DNA of 51,979 bases from Oceaniglobus roseus (GTDB lineage: Bacteria; Pseudomonadota; Alphaproteobacteria; Rhodobacterales; Rhodobacteraceae). Positions 45,098-51,979 of this stretch are shown piece after piece. The position numbers and the translations under genes were made by a program. Each line of letters opens with the position of its first letter. Position 1 is the stretch's first letter. Under the pieces are notes generated by a model. It was given only the letters and a program-made list of their open reading frames with translations. It did no database searches and was not told the DNA's origin. Location of the stretch: positions 1 to 51,979 of the forward strand of contig NZ_PNOS01000036.1 in the NCBI RefSeq assembly GCF_002869745.1, read 5' to 3'.

Positions 45098-46654
45098 TCA
45101 TATCATCTGCTCCGCCTTGGCGGCGCGGGCGGCCTTGTCCAGCTTCTTCTGGTGCTGCGCGCGGAAGTCGGGGCGCAGGTTCGGCGCGCCCTCCCAGACA
45201 CCGGCGGTGTCGCCCGCGCCCACGCCCTCGAAGAAGGCCTTCATCCGGTCCATCCGCCCCTTGTTGGCGATGGCCGCGTTGATCACCTCGGCCAGCGATC
45301 CCGCCCCCGCCGGTCCCATCAGGGGCCGCGCCGAGATCAGGTTGGTGAAGTAAAGCCCGGGAATGCCCAGCTGCTTCGCCTTCTGCACCACCGGCGTCGT
45401 GCCGATGGCAAGGTCGGGCTGCATCGCCTCCATCGCCGCGCAATCGTCTTCCAGCGAGGCGCGGTACTTCACCGTCACGCCGCGCGCCTCCAGCCAGTCA
45501 CGATCCCAGGCCGAGGCCTCGGTCCTCGGGCAGGCCGTGCCGACGTAAGGCACCTCCGCCCCGCTCTCGATCAGCAGCCGGGCGACCAGCAGCTCCGAGC
45601 CCTCGTAGCCCGACAGCGTGATCCGCCCCTTGATGGGGGTGGCCGCCAGCGCGCCGGAGATCGCGGGGAGAAACGCGTTCTGGGCGGCGGCCACCTTGTC
45701 GGCGGCGATCCCGAAGGCGGCCCCGACATTCGCCAGCCACGCGGCCGTGCCGTCGCGCCCGACGGGGGCAGAGCCGACGATGGGCCGGCCGGCTGCGGTA
45801 AACTCCCGCATGCTGGCGGTGTAGAACGGATGGATCGCCGCGGCCGCGCCGCAGTCGAGCGCGGCGTAAAGCTCGCGCCACTCGCGGCAGGGCACCACGG
45901 GACCGGCGGCCAGGCCCATGGGGGCCAGCATCGCGCCGATCATCATCGGGTCTGCCGGGAACATCTCGCCCAACAGCGCCAGCTGCGGCCGGTCGGACCG
46001 TCCGCCCGAAGGCCGCTGCACGGGGCCCGCCATCGCCTCCTTGCGGGCATAGGCCAGCATCGCGCCCGCCAGCACGTCCTTCGCCTCGGCATGGGTCGGG
46101 ATGCCGAAGCCCGGCACGTCGATCCCGACGATCCGGACGCCGTTGATCTCTTCGGGCAGCAGGCGCAGCGGCACCCCGCTCGCCGTCGGCACGCAGAGGT
46201 TCGTCACCACGATCGCGTCGTAGCGGTCGGGATCGGCCATGTCGTGGACCGCGGCGCGGATGTCCTCGAACAGCTTGCCGGTCACCAGCGTCTCCGAGTT
46301 GAACGGCACGTATCCGACCGACCGCCGCGCCCCGTAGAAATGCGACACGAAGGTCAGCCCGTAGACGCAGCAGGCCGAGCCCGACAGCACCGTCGCCACC
46401 CGCCGCATCCGCAGACCCACGCGCAGCGACCCGAAGGCCGGGCACATCGACTGCGGCTTGTCGTGGGGCCCCTGCGGATAGTCCCGCGCATAGCGGTCGA
46501 GGATCTCGGACTGGCCCGCCCTGCGCGCCGCCGCCTCCATCTCGGCCGCGCCCGCGTGGCAGCCCATGCCGTCCTGCGGCAGGTCCGACGCGCGGCCCTC
46601 GCCCTCGATCACCGGGACCTGGCCCGTGGCGTCATATGTGGTCTCGCCACTCAT
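45098..46654 (-). CDS. bchY: BchY, chlorophyllide a reductase subunit Y
   Basis: 518 residues, NifD-like partner of BchZ. MCPAFGSLRVGLRMRRVATVLSGSACCVYGLTFVSHFYGARRSVGYVPF near 70-118 carries cluster Cys residues; VVTNLCVPTASGVPLRLLP and ITLSGYEGSELLVARLLIE follow. Start ATG 46654. It is bracketed by inverted copies of the dispersed repeat and separated from bchX by 138 bases, unlike the overlaps elsewhere. Confidence 0.96.
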   Translation of the reverse strand: MSGETTYDATGQVPVIEGEGRASDLPQDGMGCHAGAAEMEAAARRAGQSEILDRYARDYPQGPHDKPQSMCPAFGSLRVGLRMRRVATVLSGSACCVYGLTFVSHFYGARRSVGYVPFNSETLVTGKLFEDIRAAVHDMADPDRYDAIVVTNLCVPTASGVPLRLLPEEINGVRIVGIDVPGFGIPTHAEAKDVLAGAMLAYARKEAMAGPVQRPSGGRSDRPQLALLGEMFPADPMMIGAMLAPMGLAAGPVVPCREWRELYAALDCGAAAAIHPFYTASMREFTAAGRPIVGSAPVGRDGTAAWLANVGAAFGIAADKVAAAQNAFLPAISGALAATPIKGRITLSGYEGSELLVARLLIESGAEVPYVGTACPRTEASAWDRDWLEARGVTVKYRASLEDDCAAMEAMQPDLAIGTTPVVQKAKQLGIPGLYFTNLISARPLMGPAGAGSLAEVINAAIANKGRMDRMKAFFEGVGAGDTAGVWEGAPNLRPDFRAQHQKKLDKAARAAKAEQMI

Positions 46655-46710
46655 GCGGCCGCACCCTCGGGCGCTTCGAGTTGACGGGGCGCCCTTTGGC
46701 CAGTGTCGGG

Positions 46711-46740
46711 CCGTGAGTATTTGGACAAAGAAGAAACAGG
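46711..46740 (-). repeat. Dispersed repeat, copy 6 (core only), bchX-bchY spacer
   Basis: On the plus strand CCGTGAGTATTTGGACAAAG then AAGAAACAGG, the reverse complement of the copy 5 type. No hairpin arm remains. Confidence 0.75.
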
Positions 46741-46792
46741 GGTCTGCGCGAGCCGGGCGAGGCCGGTTTCGAATTCCGAAAGGCGGTCGAGG

Positions 46793-47806
46793 TCAAACAT
46801 CGTCGTAGATCACTTCCAGGCTCTGCTTCGGGGCCGCGTTCTTGCCGCGCATGTCGGTGTCGGTCGCGGGGACCAGTTGGTAATCTCCGCCGGTGTCCTT
46901 GGCGTCGAACAGGCCCAGAAGCCCGTCCTGGTCCAGCGGCTTCGGGCGGACCGGCGGCGCACTCGCCACCGCCTCGGCCAGCCCCGCGAACAACTCGCCC
47001 CACTGCGATTTCGCCGTGCCGACAATCTGGTAGTTCGCGGACTTCTTCCTCAGGTCGTCGTCCTGCGGGATCGCCGCCAGCACGGGGATCTTCACCGCCT
47101 CGGCAAAGGCCTGCGCCTCGCCCGAACCGTCGTCCTTGTTGATGACCAGCCCCGCGACGCCGACGTTGCCGCCAAGCTTGCGGAAGTATTCCACCGCCGA
47201 GCAGACGTTGTTCGCCACGTAGAGCGACTGCAGGTCGTTCGACCCGACCAGGATCACCTTCTGCGCCATGTCCCGCGCGATCGGCAGGCCGAAGCCGCCG
47301 CAGACCACGTCGCCGAGGAAGTCGAGCAGGACATAGTCGAAGTCCCAGTCGTGGAACCCCAGCTTCTCCAGCAGTTCGAAGCCGTGGATGATCCCGCGCC
47401 CGCCGCAGCCACGGCCCACCTCGGGCCCGCCCAGTTCCATCGCGAAGACGCCGCCGCGCTTGAAGCAGACGTCGCCGATCTTCACCTCCTCGCCGGCGAG
47501 CTTCTTCCGGGTCGAGGTCTCGATGATCGTCGGGCAGGCCTTGCCGCCGAACAGCAGCGAGGTCGTGTCGGATTTCGGATCGCAGCCGATCAGCAGCACC
47601 CGCTTGCCCTGCTCGGCCATCATGTGGCTGAGGTTGGCCAGCGTGAAGGACTTGCCGATGCCGCCCTTGCCGTAGATCGCGATGATCTGGGTCTTCGACG
47701 TCGGCGCGCCCTGGGGCACCTCCAGCGTCGGCTCGGCGGCCTCCGCCTTCAGCGCGGCGTCGTAGCTCCGCAGGTCGGGAACGGTTTTCGGGTCGTCGAG
47801 GCTCAT
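46793..47806 (-). CDS. bchX: BchX, Fe-protein of chlorophyllide a reductase
   Basis: 337 residues, NifH/BchL-like ATPase that reduces BchY-BchZ. P-loop [20 protein letters not shown] near 50, [15 protein letters not shown], Cys in [16 protein letters not shown] and in [19 protein letters not shown] 47806 ([10 protein letters not shown]) overlaps the bchC stop. A longer frame to 47977 is the bchC antisense-phase shadow. Confidence 0.97.
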   Translation of the reverse strand: MSLDDPKTVPDLRSYDAALKAEAAEPTLEVPQGAPTSKTQIIAIYGKGGIGKSFTLANLSHMMAEQGKRVLLIGCDPKSDTTSLLFGGKACPTIIETSTRKKLAGEEVKIGDVCFKRGGVFAMELGGPEVGRGCGGRGIIHGFELLEKLGFHDWDFDYVLLDFLGDVVCGGFGLPIARDMAQKVILVGSNDLQSLYVANNVCSAVEYFRKLGGNVGVAGLVINKDDGSGEAQAFAEAVKIPVLAAIPQDDDLRKKSANYQIVGTAKSQWGELFAGLAEAVASAPPVRPKPLDQDGLLGLFDAKDTGGDYQLVPATDTDMRGKNAAPKQSLEVIYDDV

Positions 47807-48744
47807 GGCTGGCCTTTCCAGTCGAGGATCATTTTCAGGCAGGCGGAGTCGTCGAACGCCGTCGCATAGGCGGCAGGCGCCTGCCCCGCCGGCGCGGTGT
47901 GCGAGATCAGCCCGTCGAGCGAGAGCGCGCCCGACTCGACGAGGTCGCGGGTGCGCTCGAGGTCGGCGCGGGTCCATTCCGCCGCCACGCGCAGCCGCGC
48001 CTCCTTCATGAAGGCGGGCGGGAAGGCGAAGGAGATCGGGTCGGCGTAGAAGCCGGCCAGCACGATCTCGCCGCCCTTCGTCAGGCGCCCGATCAGCTCG
48101 GGGATGACCGAGGCCTGCCCCGAGGCATCGTAGATCGCGCCGTAGCCGCGCCGCGACTCCGCCTCGGGCGAGATCACGTCGTACCCGGTGGCGCCGTGGC
48201 GGCGGGCCGGGTCGATCTCCCAGACCACCGGCGCGGGCGCGCCAAGCGCCATGGTCAGCCGCGCCAGCAGCCGCCCGACGACGCCGTGGCCGACGATCAG
48301 CTCGGGCAGGGTGTCAACCTTGCCTGACATCGCGTGCAGCGCCGTGGCCGCCAGCGCCAGCAGCGCGCCCTCCGCCTTGTGCGCCGGGTCGATTCGCACG
48401 ACGCGCTCGGCCGGGGTGACGAGGCGGCGCGAGGCGCCGCCGAACAGCCCGCGCACCCCGCCGAAGCAGTCGGCGCCGGGCACGAAGACCCGCTGGCCGA
48501 GGCGGAAGGCCGATCCGGCCGGGGCCTCCACGACCTCGCCCGTGGCCTCGTAACCCGGCACAAGGGGATAACCCATGCCCGGAAACCGCGGCATCCGGCC
48601 GTTCCAGAACAGCTTTTCCGTGCCGGTGGAGATTCCCGAGTGGCTGACCTCGATCACCAGGTCGCCCGGCCCCGGCGGGTTCAGCGCCACGTCGGCCAGA
48701 CCGATATCTCCGGGGGCGGTCATGATCACGGCAGTGGTGTGCAC
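47803..48744 (-). CDS. bchC: BchC, 3-hydroxyethyl bacteriochlorophyllide dehydrogenase
   Basis: Oxidises the C3 hydroxyethyl group to acetyl, the penultimate pigment step before BchG. 313 residues, zinc-less alcohol-dehydrogenase type: [35 protein letters not shown], then [15 protein letters not shown] as the nucleotide-binding turn. GTG 48744 (family start xHTTAVI) with GGGAGGG upstream is chosen over the frame start at 48801. First gene of bchCXYZ-puf. Confidence 0.95.
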   Translation of the reverse strand: MHTTAVIMTAPGDIGLADVALNPPGPGDLVIEVSHSGISTGTEKLFWNGRMPRFPGMGYPLVPGYEATGEVVEAPAGSAFRLGQRVFVPGADCFGGVRGLFGGASRRLVTPAERVVRIDPAHKAEGALLALAATALHAMSGKVDTLPELIVGHGVVGRLLARLTMALGAPAPVVWEIDPARRHGATGYDVISPEAESRRGYGAIYDASGQASVIPELIGRLTKGGEIVLAGFYADPISFAFPPAFMKEARLRVAAEWTRADLERTRDLVESGALSLDGLISHTAPAGQAPAAYATAFDDSACLKMILDWKGQP

Positions 48745-48802
48745 GTTGAGCCCTCCCTGGATCTTCGGTGCGAGTCGGTGCGCTGTTTCGCGTCTCCGCA
48801 TG

Positions 48803-48846
48803 TGTCACTTTAATCTGACACATCAAACTGTCAATCCATTTAGACA
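48803..48846 (-). promoter_or_regulatory. Tandem PpsR boxes and promoter of bchC
   Basis: TGTCACTTTAATCTGACA (48803-48820) and TGTCAATCCATTTAGACA (48829-48846), both exact TGT-N12-ACA and separated by 8 bases, the spacing known for cooperative CrtJ/PpsR binding. On the minus strand TTGACA (48829-48834), 16 bases, TAAAGT (48807-48812): the boxes cover both promoter elements. It drives bchCXYZ and read-through into puf. Confidence 0.92.
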
Positions 48847-48867
48847 GTCGGAGACTTGCCCGCCCGA

Positions 48868-50019
48868 TCAGTCCTTGCGGCCGGGCTTTCGCGCCAGGAC
48901 GACGGAGGTGACGAAGGCCCGGTCGGTCGAGGGCGACTCGATGCTCTCGAATCCCGCCGCCTCGACCATGTCGCAGATCTCGTCGGCCGAGCGCACGCGC
49001 CCGGTCCGCATCGCAAGGCAGTAGAGCGCGAAATAGACGTCGCCCACCCGGTCCGGCGCGGCCCCGCCCGACATCGGCTCCGAGACGATCAGCCGCCCGC
49101 CGGGGGGCAGCGCGGCGAAGACCGCGGCCAGCAGCGCCTCGACCGTCGCGTCGGAATGATCGTAGAGCACGCGCACCAGGCTCACCGCATCCGCGCCCGC
49201 GGGCAGCGGATCGTCCCGGAACGAACCGCCGACGACGCGCACCCGCTCCGCCATCCCCGCCGCGTCGAAGGCCGCCTCGGCCACCGGCACCACGGCGGGC
49301 AGGTCGAACAGCGTCATCTCCAGCCCCGGATAGAGCCGCCCGGCATGGCGCAGGAAGGCGCCGGTGCCACCGCCGATGTCCAGCAGGTGGTCGACGTCGC
49401 GCAGCGGCACATGGCGCAGCGTCTCCTCCGCCACCAGCGCCTGGCTCTCGGTCATCAGCCCCGAGTATCGCGCGGCCAGCTCCGGATCCTCCGCCGCCGC
49501 CGCCCCGAAGACATAGGGCCAGAACCCCGCCAGCTCGGTCTCGGTCTCGCCCCGGAAGAAGGCCACCGGATCGGCGAGGTCGCGGTAAAGCACGTCGTGA
49601 TGCCGGATCATGGCCTCCAGCCCGGGCACCCCCAGCAGCGCCGCGCCGCGCAGAGCGGTGCGATAGGCGCCGTGGCGCACCTCCAGCAGCTTCAGCGCCG
49701 CGCCGGCCTGGAGCAGCACCCGCAGCCGCTCGACCGGCACCGCCACCTCCCCCGCGATATCCTCGGGCGTCGCCTGCCGCTCCAAGAGCCGGTGCAGCAC
49801 CCGCAGCTCGACCAGCGCCATCAGGACCTGCGACTGCGCGAAGCCCGCGACGATGTCGAACAGCGCCTGCCCCTCGCGCCGGGCCCGGCCCCGCGTCAGC
49901 AGGAAGCCCGAACTCGCGCTCTGGAACCGCCGCGACGCCGCCAGCCGGTTGCGCCAGGCGAACAGCCGCCGCGCCCGCCGCGGGGCGGATGGCCCGTCCT
50001 TGGCGGCCTCATCCGCCAT
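48868..50019 (-). CDS. crtF: CrtF, demethylspheroidene (hydroxyneurosporene) O-methyltransferase
   Basis: 383 residues, SAM-dependent methyltransferase that forms the methoxy group of spheroidene. It has an N-terminal helical dimerisation domain (ALFDIVAGFAQSQVLMALVELRVLHRLLE), SAM motif LLDIGGGTGAFLRHAGRLYP near 210 and LVRVLYDHSDATVEALLAAV. ATG 50019 sits exactly at the end of dispersed-repeat copy 7 (AAGCAAAGATG); the likely SD (GGAAAG) is also repeat-derived. It ends about 20 bases before the bchC PpsR boxes. Confidence 0.95.
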   Translation of the reverse strand: MADEAAKDGPSAPRRARRLFAWRNRLAASRRFQSASSGFLLTRGRARREGQALFDIVAGFAQSQVLMALVELRVLHRLLERQATPEDIAGEVAVPVERLRVLLQAGAALKLLEVRHGAYRTALRGAALLGVPGLEAMIRHHDVLYRDLADPVAFFRGETETELAGFWPYVFGAAAAEDPELAARYSGLMTESQALVAEETLRHVPLRDVDHLLDIGGGTGAFLRHAGRLYPGLEMTLFDLPAVVPVAEAAFDAAGMAERVRVVGGSFRDDPLPAGADAVSLVRVLYDHSDATVEALLAAVFAALPPGGRLIVSEPMSGGAAPDRVGDVYFALYCLAMRTGRVRSADEICDMVEAAGFESIESPSTDRAFVTSVVLARKPGRKD

Positions 50020-50072
50020 CTTTGCTTTCCAAATATCCCGGGGGGCCCGAAGGGCGGGGGCAGAGCCCCCTC
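50016..50072 (+). repeat. Dispersed hairpin repeat, copy 7, supplying the crtF start codon
   Basis: CCATCTTTGCTTTCCAAATA, TCCCGGGGGG, hairpin GCCC-GAA-GGGC (50045-50055), hairpin GGGGGC-AGA-GCCCCC (50056-50070). On the minus strand it reads hairpins, then ATATTTGGAAAGCAAAGATG, whose ATG starts crtF. Confidence 0.82.
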
Positions 50073-50103
50073 CACGCCCGCCACCCCGCGACGCGCCCGC
50101 CGG

Positions 50104-50418
50104 TCACGCCACCGGCTTCGCCAGCATCCGCCCGACCGAGCGCTCGACCTCCTCGGCGATCTGCATCCGCATCATCGACAGCATCATCGGCACCTCGACC
50201 GTGCCACTCACGGCCTCTTCCGTCAGCACCGACCGCACCACGATCTTCTGGCCCATGACGCCGATGGTCAGGTGCATCCCGTCCGCACCGACTCGCTCGG
50301 CCGCGACCTGCCCGCCCCCGGGGATCGAGCGTTCGAGCTTCGGCAGACCGGCCAGCAGCCGCGCCGCCGCCTCCTCGACGTCCAGGTCGTGGGGAACGTG
50401 GAAATTCACACCGGCCAT
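50104..50418 (-). CDS. Small protein resembling the PHA-system (PHA_gran_rgn) family, between crtE and crtF
   Basis: 104 residues, no membrane segment. Basic-acidic N-terminus MAGVNFHVPHDLDVEEAAAR, then LHLTIGVMGQKIVVRSVLTEEAVSG-like beta strands (HLTIGVMGQKIVVRS, AVSGTVEVP) and a C-terminal helix MRMQIAEEVERSVGRML. The pattern recalls the polyhydroxyalkanoic-acid-system family, whose members are small soluble proteins; I am not certain of this. It lies in the crtE-crtF operon with 49 bases to crtE. A role in carotenoid or lipid-granule handling would be pure inference. Confidence 0.6.
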   Translation of the reverse strand: MAGVNFHVPHDLDVEEAAARLLAGLPKLERSIPGGGQVAAERVGADGMHLTIGVMGQKIVVRSVLTEEAVSGTVEVPMMLSMMRMQIAEEVERSVGRMLAKPVA

Positions 50419-50467
50419 CGGGGCCTCCCTGCCTCGTGCCCCGCCGCGCTGCGCCGCCGCCGGCCAC

Positions 50468-51349
50468 TCACTCGCCCGCGCGCACCGGCGCCACGGGGGT
50501 CAGCCGCTCGGCATACTTGCGGACCATGGCGGCCAGCATCGCCTCTCCCGCGCAGGAGGGGATCGAGGCGATGGCGCCGCCCAGGATGTCCTTCAGCCGC
50601 CGGATCGCGCCCTGCACGCCCAGTTCGGCCACCGCGTTCGGCCGCCCGTGCAGCCCGTCCTGGCCCACCGGCTTGCCCAGCGTCTCGGCATCGTAAAGCG
50701 CGTCGCGCAGGTCGTCGGCCACCTGGAAGGCCTCGCCGATCCGCGCGCCGAGTTCCTCCCAGGGTTCGGGATCCTGCCCCGCCGCCGCCGCGCCCATCTG
50801 CGTCGCGGCGATGAACAGCGCCCCGGTCTTCGCCCGGTGATAGGCCGACAGGTCGATCTGCGGCTCGCTCTCCCAGCCCTGCCCGGCGCAGATGCCGCCC
50901 GGCATCCCCGTGCGCGCGCCGAGGATGCGGATCAGCTCCACCGCGCGCCCGGCGTCCTTTCCGGCATCCCTGCCGGCGGCGCGGGCCAGCACCTCGAAGG
51001 CCATGACGATCAGGCTGTCCCCGGTCAGCACCGCCAGCGGCTGCGAGAAGGCGCGGTGCACCGCGGGCTTGCCGCGCCGCATGTCGGCATCGTCGAAGCA
51101 GGGCAGGTCGTCATGCACCAGCGAGGCGCAGTGGATCAGCTCCAGCGCCGTGGCCGCCGCATCGGTCAGCGCCGGGCGGTCGTCGCCGCAGGCCAGCGCC
51201 ACGCTCATGCAGATGGTCGGGCGGATCCGCGCCCCGCCCGGCGTCACCGCGTAGTCCAGCGCCTGGGCCAGGCGCGGCGGCGCGGCGCCCCCCTGTCCGG
51301 CGCGGATCGCCTGGGAAATCGCGGCCTCGATCCGGGCATTCAGGGACAT
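50468..51349 (-). CDS. crtE: CrtE, geranylgeranyl diphosphate synthase
   Basis: 293 residues, polyprenyl synthase that supplies GGPP for phytoene and for the bacteriochlorophyll tail. First Asp-rich motif SLVHDDLPCFDDADMRRGKP near 80; second QVADDLRDALYD near 215; basic KP in the C-terminal part. ATG 51349 (MSLNARIEAA) has GGAGAG 6 bases upstream. Divergent from crtD; two PpsR boxes lie between. Confidence 0.95.
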   Translation of the reverse strand: MSLNARIEAAISQAIRAGQGGAAPPRLAQALDYAVTPGGARIRPTICMSVALACGDDRPALTDAAATALELIHCASLVHDDLPCFDDADMRRGKPAVHRAFSQPLAVLTGDSLIVMAFEVLARAAGRDAGKDAGRAVELIRILGARTGMPGGICAGQGWESEPQIDLSAYHRAKTGALFIAATQMGAAAAGQDPEPWEELGARIGEAFQVADDLRDALYDAETLGKPVGQDGLHGRPNAVAELGVQGAIRRLKDILGGAIASIPSCAGEAMLAAMVRKYAERLTPVAPVRAGE

Positions 51350-51380
51350 GGGGTCTCTCCTGCGGCACATGACGGGAGTG

Positions 51381-51398
51381 TGTCAGGTCAGACTGACA
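51381..51398. promoter_or_regulatory. PpsR box between crtE and crtD
   Basis: TGTCAGGTCAGACTGACA, exact TGT-N12-ACA, fully palindromic at its ends, 32 bases before crtE and 53 before crtD. Confidence 0.85.
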
Positions 51399-51402
51399 CA
51401 TC

Positions 51403-51420
51403 TGTAAATTACAGTGGACA
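51403..51420. promoter_or_regulatory. Second candidate PpsR box between crtE and crtD
   Basis: TGTAAATTACAGTGGACA also fits TGT-N12-ACA, 4 bases from the first box. It lacks the extended TGTCA/TGACA arms, so it may be weaker. Confidence 0.5.
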
Positions 51421-51450
51421 CGTTCGGGATCCGAGTCAACACTCCCCTCC

Positions 51451-51979
51451 ATGACACACAGCGACTCCCTTGTCGTCATCGGGGCGGGCCTCGGCGGGCT
51501 TTCGGCGGCCCTTCGCCTCGCCCACGGCGGCTTCGATGTCACACTGCTCGACAGCCACGCCCATGTCGGCGGCAAGATGCGCACCCTGCCCTCCGCCGCC
51601 GGCCCGGTCGATGCGGGGCCGACGGTGCTGACCCTGCGCCCGGTGTTGGACCGCCTCTTCGCCGACGTGGGCGAGCGGCTGGAGGACCACGTCACGCTCG
51701 ACCCCGAGCCGCTCCTCGCCCGCCACTTCTGGAGGGACGGCAGCAGGCTCGACCTCTTCGCCGACCCGGGCGACAGCGCCGCGGCCATCGCGGCCTTCGC
51801 CGGGGCGAAGGCGGCGCGGCAGTACCGGGCCTTCGCCGCCGACATGGCCCGGCTGTTCGACGCCTTCGAGGCGCCGATGATGCTGGCCCCGGCGCCGAAC
51901 CGGCGCGCCCTCACCGCCCATGTCCTGCGCCACCCCTCCCTGGTCCCGCTGATGGCGCCCCACCGCACCATGGCCGGCG
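51451..51979 (+). CDS. crtD: CrtD, hydroxyneurosporene desaturase, N-terminal part (runs off the window)
   Basis: 176 codons from ATG 51451: MTHSDSLVVIGAGLGGLSAA with the FAD Rossmann motif, then GGKMRTLPSAAGPVDAGPTV, typical of CrtI/CrtD. The frame is open to the last base, at HRTMAG. The next part of CrtD, normally xxRRFSDPRLRQL, is found at position 83 of the same window and strand. Divergent from crtE; PpsR boxes lie upstream. It has the same crtE-crtD-crtC neighbourhood as Rhodobacter. Confidence 0.93.
   Translation, partial: MTHSDSLVVIGAGLGGLSAALRLAHGGFDVTLLDSHAHVGGKMRTLPSAAGPVDAGPTVLTLRPVLDRLFADVGERLEDHVTLDPEPLLARHFWRDGSRLDLFADPGDSAAAIAAFAGAKAARQYRAFAADMARLFDAFEAPMMLAPAPNRRALTAHVLRHPSLVPLMAPHRTMAG

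Overview
The window is a complete, compact photosynthesis gene cluster (PGC) from an aerobic anoxygenic purple phototroph of the family Rhodobacteraceae (Alphaproteobacteria). The evidence is the high GC content, the puf/puh/bch/crt gene content and order, the oxygen-dependent cyclase pair AcsF/BciE with no bchE in the window, the spheroidene-type carotenoid genes crtA/C/D/F, and a PufX-like protein in place of a PufC cytochrome. There are no puc (LH2) genes. The species cannot be named from the sequence alone.

Layout. 1-1060: 3' part of crtD (after a low-complexity poly-C start). Then crtC, tspO-crtB-crtI (minus) and crtA-bchI-bchD-bchO (plus). 9.6-13.2 kb: a plasmid-type replication and partition module, parB-parA (minus) diverging across a 480-bp origin-like spacer from a DnaA-like replicase (plus). 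13.2-30.4 kb, all minus: DMT transporter, cytochrome c2, hemA, puhE, acsF, bciE, puhC, puhB, puhA, lhaA, bchM, bchL, bchH, bchB, bchN, bchF. 30.7-37.0 kb, plus: ppaA, ppsR, bchG, a PucC-family gene, bchP, idi. Then an L,D-transpeptidase and a ParD/ParE toxin-antitoxin pair. 38.4-51.3 kb, minus: dxs, pufX, pufM, pufL, pufA, pufB, pufQ, bchZ, bchY, bchX, bchC, crtF, a small PHA-granule-type protein, crtE. 51451-end: 5' part of crtD.

Key inference. The window starts and ends inside the same gene, crtD, on the same strand. Joining the end to the start restores one in-frame CrtD of about 504 residues, the normal length, and the canonical order crtE-crtD-crtC-tspO-crtB-crtI-crtA. With the replicase, ParAB and toxin-antitoxin genes, this indicates a circular replicon of about 52 kb that carries little beyond the PGC: a photosynthesis plasmid opened in crtD. 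The replicon and the toxin-antitoxin pair lie at the two joints between the two PGC arcs.

How the genes work together. Dxs, Idi, CrtE, HemA and the Bch enzymes supply isoprenoid and bacteriochlorophyll a. CrtB, I, C, D, F and A make spheroidene/spheroidenone. PufLM-PuhA and PufBA-PufX form the RC-LH1 core, assembled by PuhB/C/E, LhaA, PufQ and the PucC-like protein. PpsR and PpaA give redox, light and oxygen control. Exact TGT-N12-ACA PpsR boxes are present before bchC, crtE/crtD, crtI/crtA, bchF and ppaA, at the 5' end of bchG, and inside the 3' end of puhB.

A dispersed repeat with a conserved AT core and variable but still paired hairpins occurs seven times. One copy lies inside the bchB reading frame and another supplies the crtF start codon.
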